This document shows, in pieces, positions 33,191 to 39,817 of a stretch of DNA of 48,455 nucleotides. The notes under the pieces are model-generated. The model had not been told where the DNA came from and did not search any database. It saw only the letters and a list, made by a program, of their open reading frames with translations. The translations under genes were made by a program, and so were the position numbers. Source of the DNA: Phycisphaerae bacterium (GTDB lineage Bacteria; Planctomycetota; Phycisphaerae; Phycisphaerales; SM1A02); contig JAEUIU010000030.1 of assembly GCA_016795065.1 (NCBI GenBank), positions 1 through 48,455 of the forward strand, in the 5' to 3' direction. The number at the start of each line of letters is the position of its first letter. Position 1 is the first letter of the stretch.

Positions 33191-34366
33191 TCAGCCGGGC
33201 GCGGCCGTCGCGACTGGCGTTCCACATTCAGGGCAGCGATCACCGGCGATCCCCAGGAGCAGTTGTCCGCACTCCCGGCAGCGGGGCTCTTCGACCCGTA
33301 TGGAGAAGCGAAGGCCGCATGCATCGCATGCCGAATCGCCGAGCGCTCGCTCCTGTCGGCGCTGGCAACGGGGGCAGGTCAACTCGATGGAATCAAGGGG
33401 ACCGGACTCCTTCGCGAAGTCCGGCTCGGCGTTGAACCGTCGGAGGACAGCAATCGCGATCGAGCCTGAAAGAAGCATGATCAGTGAGGCGAAGAAGGGA
33501 GTTGCCCAGCTCTCATCACCCTGAATGATCCATGGCGCGAGCGTGGAAGCCGCGCCGAGGGCGGCCGCAGCCGAACCCCATTGGACGAGCGCCCCGGCTC
33601 CGCGAAAGGATGGCAAGAGCAGGATGTTGGCAAGTCCAATGGCGTAGGCGTAGATGAGGAACGTGAGCCCGGTCGAAAGTTGGATGGTGTGACCGGGCCA
33701 TGCCCGGCTGAGCGAGGCGGCGGAAATGTGCAGGCTGATGAAAGCGGCGCCAGCGATCGCAAAGACGCACGCGACGAGCGGCCAGCGGCGAAGGAAGCTC
33801 CCGCTCGGTCCGCCAATCCGCGATTCGACCAACCCCAACGCCACTCCACCGCCCAGAGCGAGTACGACGAATCCCGTCGGGCCCAGGACGCTGGTGACCG
33901 AATCAAGACCTTCGATCCCACGATAGGCGAAGGCCTGGACAAGGAGAAGCACCAGAGCGAGGGTGGTACTGATCAACGCACACCAACCGGCCGCCGGCCT
34001 TCGCTCCACCTCGCGCGCCCCGACGATGGCGAAGGGGGCCGCGATCAAGAGGTACAGCATCGAGCTGACCAGTTCCACGGAACTCGACGGTGCGAACAAC
34101 ATCGGTCCCCAAAGGGCAACGATGACGTGGAGAAGTTCGGCGCAGACGAAGGCGATGCCAGCGAACCCGCCCCATCGCGTCTCCGGTCGGATTGCCCAGC
34201 CCGCAAAGGGAAGCGAGAGAGCGGCGGTCACGGTCGCTGCCAAGGCGGTGAGCGTGAATCGGCCCGCCGCCCCGCCCCATGGAAGAAAGAGAAGGAATAG
34301 TGCCGACGCAGCCGTGATGCCAAGGCAACCGAGGGTCAGTCGCACAATGATCTGGCGGGTGTTCAT
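33191..34366 (-). CDS. Multi-pass membrane protein with two C-terminal zinc ribbons
   Basis: It is a 391-residue protein of unknown function. About ten hydrophobic segments (residues 8-325) come first, for example 'LTLGCLGITAASALFLLFL' and 'VVLALGGGVALGLVES'. A charged linker follows ('RRFNAEPDFAKESG'). Two zinc ribbons end the protein: 'CPRCQRRQERALGDSACDAC' and 'CRECGQLLLGIAGDRC' with 'PECGTPV'. An upstream in-frame ATG at 34570 would add 68 hydrophilic residues; I chose 34366 ('MNTRQIIVRLTLG'). It lies 132 bases upstream of the pyruvate kinase gene on the same strand. It is the sixth zinc-ribbon membrane protein in this window, and shares with the one at 15234 the C-terminal ribbon layout. 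Confidence 0.78.
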   Translation of the reverse strand: MNTRQIIVRLTLGCLGITAASALFLLFLPWGGAAGRFTLTALAATVTAALSLPFAGWAIRPETRWGGFAGIAFVCAELLHVIVALWGPMLFAPSSSVELVSSMLYLLIAAPFAIVGAREVERRPAAGWCALISTTLALVLLLVQAFAYRGIEGLDSVTSVLGPTGFVVLALGGGVALGLVESRIGGPSGSFLRRWPLVACVFAIAGAAFISLHISAASLSRAWPGHTIQLSTGLTFLIYAYAIGLANILLLPSFRGAGALVQWGSAAAALGAASTLAPWIIQGDESWATPFFASLIMLLSGSIAIAVLRRFNAEPDFAKESGPLDSIELTCPRCQRRQERALGDSACDACGLRFSIRVEEPRCRECGQLLLGIAGDRCPECGTPVATAAPG

Positions 34367-35852
34367 GAAGGATTGCGAGCATATCGCCGGATGCAAAGGG
34401 CGGCGTTTCTGCTTCGCCTCGCGAGGCGATGGCTGTGTCCACAGGTGCATGGACCGTGCAATCGATACGGCAACCTCGCAACCGCAATACGAGCACCAAC
34501 CGTCCAACGCAAGCGTTCGACGGAGAACGTGTCGTTGATCGGATCGGAGCGAGCGAATCGAATGGCGCAACAGCTTGGAGAATTGTGACTTGGCGAGGAA
34601 AAGGGGGTTCCTTCAAACATTGCGACCGTCCACGTTCTTGCTGTTGATGAAAGGAAAGAGAAGAGCGATCGCAGTACGATTCAGCGAGTCGTTGCAGCGC
34701 GAGTATTCGATGACCCATTGAGTGGGCTGGGATCCGCGATGGAACACAAGCAAATTCCGTCGCATCGCTTGCAGGTGATTGACATTGCTTTCGCAACGAG
34801 TAGAGTGGCCGTTTAGAGAGGCGCGGCTTGCGTTCGGCGGTTGCGCATGAAATCTCGACTCGTGTTCGCCGTGAGCAGGCGTATTTGTCGCCTGCTTTGG
34901 CACTCCGGAGGTTGTTTGCAGGGGTGGCAAGAAGCTTGGGCTCCGTCCCGCTTGCTGTCATTGTGCGGCGGTCCGGGGTTGTTGACGTGCTTTCGGCTTG
35001 TCGGCTCGTCAAGACGCTTATTCACATCGAGGCCGTGTCGGTTTTCTTGGGGATCAGCTTCTGTTTCAGGCTGATGCGAAGCGGGCGCTCCGCAGTCGCT
35101 CCCTTCGATGCTTGCAAGGCCTGATCCGGGTGTGTTTTCACGCGAGTCTTGGCGGACGGCGTGTTCCGAACGGCTTCCGCCGTTGGGAACGCATCGCATT
35201 CGATCTTGGGTGCATGTCTCCCGTTGCGTGTTGCCCCCAATCTGGAGGCCACACAGAGGAGCGGCCTGTTCCATGACCGGTTTCAGAGGCGGATGCACGT
35301 GCAGCGGCGAGCGAAGGCTCGCCAAGGCTTCGGTATTTGCATGTTTCAGGTCGGTCGGTTTCTACGTTGTCGTCATGGGTGCGCGTCGTGAACTACGACG
35401 GCGGTGACGGCACCAGCCTTCAAGCGATGGAGTGCGGGGCTCAGGATCGCTCAGGCGATTCGCTAGCCGCCTGCATGCCTGAGCAAAGGAGTCGCGCTCG
35501 GGCTCGTCGGCCTTGCAGGTGACGGTGAGGTCGAGTCGGACTCTCCACGGCGGCAACCTTGTGACGGGAACGCCGGCGTGCGTGCGAAGCGGGATTCTCG
35601 GGGCTCCTCGTGGGGCCGTCGGCATCATGCCGCTTCGATTAGCCGCTCCAAACGAGTTTGCTTGAGGTTCGCGAGACCTTCTGGAGTTGGAAACACATGC
35701 ATCTCGGGGTGACAACGGGTCGCGACCTTCGCGCGACGCCCAGCGGACCAAGGCGGTTTTGGGGCAAAGACGGATTGGGAGAACTGGCGACGGATTGACT
35801 CTGCTCGTTGGCCAAGCCGTCACTCGTGGGCACGCCAGCCCAAAGGAACATC
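34367..35852. other. 1.5-kb stretch without a convincing gene; strong hairpins
   Basis: Open frames here on both strands give low-complexity, unpatterned proteins and overlap each other, so I call none. Base composition is locally more T/G-rich than the flanking genes. Strong potential RNA hairpins on the plus strand include GCAGGCG/CGCCTGC (34875-34895), GTTCC-G-AACGGC-TTCC-GCCGTT-G-GGAAC (35163-35190), GGCGAGC-GAAG-GCTCGCC (35306-35323) and GCTCAGGC/GCCTGAGC (35449-35484). A sigma-70-like promoter sits at 34779-34806. The stretch could be a long leader or a structured non-coding RNA upstream of the exoprotein island, or a decayed region. It matches no RNA family I know. Confidence 0.6.
34779..34806 (+). 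promoter_or_regulatory. Sigma-70-type promoter (TTGACA-N16-TAGAGT)
   Basis: A perfect TTGACA -35 is followed 16 bases later by TAGAGT. It is the best -35/-10 pair seen in the window. It points into the 1-kb gene-free stretch before the exoprotein gene at 35853. Confidence 0.55.
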
Positions 35853-38108
35853 ATGAATAGGACCTCGTCTCTTCTCGCCTCATCGAGTCAATCGAAGAAT
35901 CGATGGTGCCGCTCGCTGGTCGCCACGGCCATCTGCGCCGCGGCGACGCTCGCCATGAGCGCGACAGCCTCGACCGTGATCTACACGCAGGACTTTGGCT
36001 CCTGTACCACAAGCGGGTTTGCCGTCACCGGCCTTTGGCACGCGGCCACCTTGGGAGCGTGCTCGCCGCTTCAGCCAGGTTGTGGCCTCTACTTCGGTCA
36101 GGATTCGACCTGCGACTACGACACCGGCGTGCAGGTCAGCGGAACCGCCACGTCACCGACGATTGACCTGAGCGCGTATGCGTCGGCGACGCTGAGCTTC
36201 GACTATCGCCTGGAGACCGAGTTCTCTCCATGCCTCTACGACTTCGCGACCGTCGAGATCTCTGACGATGGCTTCGCCACAAGCACGGTCGTGGCGGATC
36301 AGAACTGCGGGGCGCCAGTCACGCTGGACGACGGTGGGGGATGGGTATCGGCCAGCGTCGATCTTTCGGCCTGGGCCGGATCGGCGATCCAGGTCCGCTT
36401 CCGCTTCGACAGCGATGACGAACTCTTCAACGACTACTTTGGCTTCGCGGTGACGAATGTCGACGTGGAAGGGGAACCGATTCCGCCCTCGCTCTCCCTC
36501 GAAGGAACGAACTGCCAGGACGATGTCCTTCCCGGCGAGCCTGGTCACCAGATTGCTGTGGGTGTCTGGATGCGGAACGTGGCCGCCCCGGGCGCAACCG
36601 GCTTCCAGGGTTTCGTCGAGTTCGACCAGAGCGAACTGGTCTACCGCGACGACCTGAGCTCCTACACCGCAGGTCCGTTCCCGCTGCACATCCTCCAATT
36701 CGGCGCGGCGCCGCCCTTCCAGGTGGAGTGGGCCGCCGGCCGACTTCGCCTCGACGGCTCGGCCGCTCCGTCCGATCCGCCCTCGGTCGGCAATGCCCAA
36801 CTTGCGACGCTCATCTTCGATGTCGTCGATGAGTGCGCAACGACCGACCTCTCCTTCGGCGGTTATCCGGCGTCTCCCTTCTTCTTCTCCGAACTGAGCA
36901 TCTACGGCACGCCAGTGATCACGGATCTGGAGGCCACCGGCACGCTGGCGCTCGACGACACCGACCCCCTCGTCACGTGCCCGAGCAACATCACGGTCGC
37001 GGCCGACGTCAGCTTCCCGATTTGTGACGTCAGCAACTGCTGCTCGTCGCATGGAGGGACGGGCTGCAGCGACGGTGCATGCACGACAACGGTCTGCGGA
37101 CTCGACTCGTTCTGCTGTGTGGTTTCCTGGGACAATGTCTGCGCCAACGAGGCGATCCTCTTCTGTGGTCCGATCGTCGATCCCTGCAACGGTGCGATCG
37201 TCTCGTTCACCCCGACAGCCGCCGACAATTGCGACGTGAGCCCGACCGTGGTCTCCACGCCGCCGAGCGGTTCGCTCTTCCCCATTGGCACCACGACGGT
37301 CACCTGCGTCGCCACCGACGACTGCGGCAACACCGATACCTGCACCTTCGACGTCACCGTGACGCCGACCAATCAGGTGCTGGCGGACGTGAAGCTCCTG
37401 GTCGGCACCTTCACAGCTCCAACCGCGACCCGATGCATCCGCTTCCAGGCGGATGATTGCTCGGCGGCAACGGACGAGTCGATCGTCTTCAGCAACGATG
37501 GCTTGGGCTATCAAGCCAGCGGCCCGGTCCTGATCGAACTGCCCTGCGGCGAATGGTCGAGCCTCTGCGTCAAGGACGAGCAGCACAGCAAGTGGGAGAC
37601 CGTCGGCCTTTCGGCGGCTGGCGACCATTGGCTTGCGGCACCTCAGGTGGTCCTTGTTCCGGGCGACGACGACAACGACGGCGACGTCGACATCAACGAT
37701 GTCACCTGGCTCATCTTCACGTTCAGTGCGCCGGCGGCTGCCAATCCGTGCCCATTCGTTTTCCCAGGGCCGGGGCCGCGTGACGCCGACTTCAGCCTCG
37801 ACGGTGCGGTGGCGGGTGAGGACTACTCGCTCCTCTCCGACCAGTTCCTCACTTTCTCCTCCTGTGTCTGCACGCTGCCCTCGCAAGGATCTCGATTCGA
37901 CGAGCGTCGCTCGCTGCCGATCAGCGAGGTGGACGCGCGGCTTCGGGACCACATCGACCTGAATCGTGACGGCAGCTTTGACGCCGAGGATGTCCTTCTC
38001 TTCGAGACCCAGCGGGGGTTCCCGAACACGCTCTCCAACAGGCTGCGCACCGAGCGCCCAACCGGGTCGGCGTCCCGCACCAGTAGCCCGAAAGGTCAGA
38101 CCCGATGA
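35853..38108 (+). CDS. Secreted modular protein: jelly-roll, cohesin-like, split HYR, dockerin-like repeats
   Basis: It has 751 residues and a signal peptide (about 1-40). Residues 43-207 form a jelly-roll/MAM-like domain ('GLWHAATLGACSPLQPGCG', 'SATLSFDYRLE'). Residues 213-365 look cohesin-like ('GHQIAVGVWMRNVAAPGATG', 'NAQLATLIFDVVDE'). A HYR domain starts at 371 ('DPLVTCPSNITV'), is interrupted at 391-445 by a cysteine-rich module ('CCSSHGGTGCSDGAC', 'FCCVVSWDNVC'), and resumes with 'DNCDVSPTVV' and 'LFPIGTTTVTCVATDDCGN'. Residues 510-600 form a module shared with the gene at 39818 ('ELPCGEWSSLCVKDEQH'). EF-hand dockerin-like loops follow at 604-620, 645-660 and 702-716. An AAAGGA precedes the ATG. 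It is probably a cell-surface or matrix protein. Confidence 0.85.
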   Translation: MNRTSSLLASSSQSKNRWCRSLVATAICAAATLAMSATASTVIYTQDFGSCTTSGFAVTGLWHAATLGACSPLQPGCGLYFGQDSTCDYDTGVQVSGTATSPTIDLSAYASATLSFDYRLETEFSPCLYDFATVEISDDGFATSTVVADQNCGAPVTLDDGGGWVSASVDLSAWAGSAIQVRFRFDSDDELFNDYFGFAVTNVDVEGEPIPPSLSLEGTNCQDDVLPGEPGHQIAVGVWMRNVAAPGATGFQGFVEFDQSELVYRDDLSSYTAGPFPLHILQFGAAPPFQVEWAAGRLRLDGSAAPSDPPSVGNAQLATLIFDVVDECATTDLSFGGYPASPFFFSELSIYGTPVITDLEATGTLALDDTDPLVTCPSNITVAADVSFPICDVSNCCSSHGGTGCSDGACTTTVCGLDSFCCVVSWDNVCANEAILFCGPIVDPCNGAIVSFTPTAADNCDVSPTVVSTPPSGSLFPIGTTTVTCVATDDCGNTDTCTFDVTVTPTNQVLADVKLLVGTFTAPTATRCIRFQADDCSAATDESIVFSNDGLGYQASGPVLIELPCGEWSSLCVKDEQHSKWETVGLSAAGDHWLAAPQVVLVPGDDDNDGDVDINDVTWLIFTFSAPAAANPCPFVFPGPGPRDADFSLDGAVAGEDYSLLSDQFLTFSSCVCTLPSQGSRFDERRSLPISEVDARLRDHIDLNRDGSFDAEDVLLFETQRGFPNTLSNRLRTERPTGSASRTSSPKGQTR

Positions 38109-38173
38109 CGCTGGAACGTGACCTCTTGTCTCCTGAGGTTGCCTGACGGCCTGATCCTTCGCGCTTCATCTCC

Positions 38174-38204
38174 CCCTCGGCGTACGCGACAGCGACGCCG
38201 AGGG
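38174..38204 (+). terminator. Hairpin after the first exoprotein gene
   Basis: CCCTCGGCGT (38174-38183) pairs perfectly with ACGCCGAGGG (38195-38204), loop 11 bases, followed by CTTCTC. The stem is strong but the T-run is poor, so it may be a weak terminator or mRNA-end stabiliser between genes of one transcript. Confidence 0.45.
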
Positions 38205-38305
38205 CTTCTCGGAGCTTGGCTCTCGGGCCTCGCTAGAACGAACTGTTGTTTCGCCCGTCAGACTCTTGCTGGGTCTTTCCAGCCCTCACTTCACCGGTAC
38301 CTGCC

Positions 38306-39679
38306 ATGAATGCCTTGAATGCCTTGAATGCCAGGAATGCTCGCTTGATCGTCTCCGCGCTTGTCGGTTCCTTCCTTCTGACCAGCCATGCCACCGGCGG
38401 CGTGGTGGACATGAAGCAATCTCCGCTCGCCCAAACCGTCTCGGTAGGGACGGTCGTGAACGTGAAGATCGTCGTGAACTCGCCGAACATCGGCGGGCAG
38501 CCTTGGGATTCAATGGACGCGATTGTCACGTGGGATCCCACACGTCTCACGCTCATCGGCTCGACCCAAGTCGGCGCCGGGACGCCGTTCTTCCTGACAG
38601 GGTTCCTGCCGGACCCCGATGGCGTGAACGCCAACCTGACTGACGGGAACGCCATCTTCACCGCTCTGGGACTTCCCGGCGCCCAGATCCCCGCTCCACA
38701 GGCACCAGCCGAACTCGTTGTCACGACGCTTCAGTTCCTCGCCCTGGCGCCGACGCCGGCGACCCCAGTCGACTTCCTCCCGACCATAGGCGTTTTCGGC
38801 AAGACCCGCGTGCTCCTTGGCGGCTTCAGCGTCACTGGCGACACCACGAGCATCGCCTTCGTCGAGATCATCGGGGCGTGTCCTCCGAGCGGGCACAACT
38901 GCTTCACGATCGGTGCCGCGGGCTGTAGCAACACCTCGTGTTGCGACGCCGTTTGCGCGGTCGACCCGTACTGTTGCGACACGCTCTGGGATGGCACCTG
39001 CGTCGATGGGGCCAGCACGCTGTGCGACGGCTGCGGCGATCCCGACGCGGGGAGTTGTTGCTCCGAACACGGAACGCCATTCTGCGACAACCGTGCCTGC
39101 TGCAACGTCATCTGCACGGGTGACCCGTTCTGCTGCACGACTTCGTGGGATGATCTCTGCGTCGAGCAAACGCTTGGTCTCCCGGAATGCGGATGCGATG
39201 CGTGCGACGTGAGCAACGAAAGCTGCTTCGCAGTCCATGCGACGCCGGGTTGCGATGACGCCGATTGCTGCGGGCTCGTGTGCGCTTCCGATCCCGCGTG
39301 CTGCGATACCGCATGGGACGTCGACTGCAAGGAGTCGGCGAACCTTCTCTGCGGCGGTTGCGGAGTCCCGTCCAGCGGAAGCTGCTACTGCCCGCACCCC
39401 AACACGGGCTGCGACGACGCGGCCTGCTGCCGGCAAGTTTGCGAAGACGATCCCTATTGCTGCGAGTCGCAGTGGGACGGGATCTGCGCGGGCGAGGCCA
39501 ACACCCTCTGCAATTGCCCGTTCGATGCCGACCTTGATGGTGACATCGACGGAGCTGACTTGGCGGTCTTCCTGGGCGCGTGGGGCACCAACCAGTGCCC
39601 CTACGACGTGGATCACAGCGGCAACATCAATGGCGCCGACCTCGCCGTGTTCCTCGGCGCGTGGGGCAACTGCCCGTAA
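38306..39679 (+). CDS. Secreted cohesin-like protein with four cysteine-rich repeats and dockerin-like tail
   Basis: It has 457 residues. The signal peptide begins with an odd repeated 'NALNALNARNAR' and has the core 'LIVSALVGSFLLTS'. Residues 34-190 form a cohesin-like beta-sandwich ('TVVNVKIVVNSPNIGGQPWD', 'DAIVTWDPTRLTLIG'). Four cysteine-rich repeats follow at about 192-240, 250-297, 306-351 and 359-404, with consensus GC-x3-x-CC-x2-(V/I)C-x2-DPxCC-x3-WD-x2-C (for example 'CCDAVCAVDPYCCDTLWDG'). Two EF-hand loops end the protein: 'DADLDGDIDGADLAVFLGAW' and 'DVDHSGNINGADLAVFLGAW'. The same cysteine module occurs once inside the HYR domain of the preceding protein. The ATG at 38306 is preferred over one at 38246. 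Disulfide-rich repeats imply an extracytoplasmic site. Confidence 0.85.
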   Translation: MNALNALNARNARLIVSALVGSFLLTSHATGGVVDMKQSPLAQTVSVGTVVNVKIVVNSPNIGGQPWDSMDAIVTWDPTRLTLIGSTQVGAGTPFFLTGFLPDPDGVNANLTDGNAIFTALGLPGAQIPAPQAPAELVVTTLQFLALAPTPATPVDFLPTIGVFGKTRVLLGGFSVTGDTTSIAFVEIIGACPPSGHNCFTIGAAGCSNTSCCDAVCAVDPYCCDTLWDGTCVDGASTLCDGCGDPDAGSCCSEHGTPFCDNRACCNVICTGDPFCCTTSWDDLCVEQTLGLPECGCDACDVSNESCFAVHATPGCDDADCCGLVCASDPACCDTAWDVDCKESANLLCGGCGVPSSGSCYCPHPNTGCDDAACCRQVCEDDPYCCESQWDGICAGEANTLCNCPFDADLDGDIDGADLAVFLGAWGTNQCPYDVDHSGNINGADLAVFLGAWGNCP

Positions 39680-39747
39680 GACGACAGCGTGGGGCGCTCG
39701 GGGTGGTGCGCACGCGATCCCCCGGTGCCTGTAACCCAACCAGCGTG

Positions 39748-39777
39748 CCCCGCTTCGGCCCGTGGACCGAAGCGGGG
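39748..39777 (+). terminator. Hairpin before the third exoprotein gene
   Basis: CCCCGCTTCGG (39748-39758) pairs with CCGAAGCGGGG (39767-39777) around an 8-base loop. No T-run follows and the next ATG is 41 bases on. It may be a weak terminator of the gene ending at 39679 or a leader structure for the next gene. Confidence 0.4.
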
Positions 39778-39817
39778 GATCGGAACTCGCCTTTCCTCGA
39801 AAAGGATCCTCTCAACC

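Noticed and set aside
34813..35325. 170-residue minus-strand frame in the gene-free stretch
   Set aside because: The composition (Pro, Arg, Gln, Cys scattered) shows no secondary-structure pattern, and plus-strand frames overlap it equally well; the stretch looks non-coding.
35362..35823. 153-residue minus-strand frame before the first exoprotein
   Set aside because: No recognisable domain, Arg/Pro-rich, and it spans strong plus-strand hairpins.
35639..35852. Riboswitch before the first exoprotein gene
   Set aside because: No known aptamer core (cyclic di-GMP, SAM, cobalamin or TPP type) could be recognised by eye.
36153..37952. 599-residue minus-strand open frame opposite the first exoprotein
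   Set aside because: Low-complexity, charged composition and full overlap with a gene whose domains are clear.
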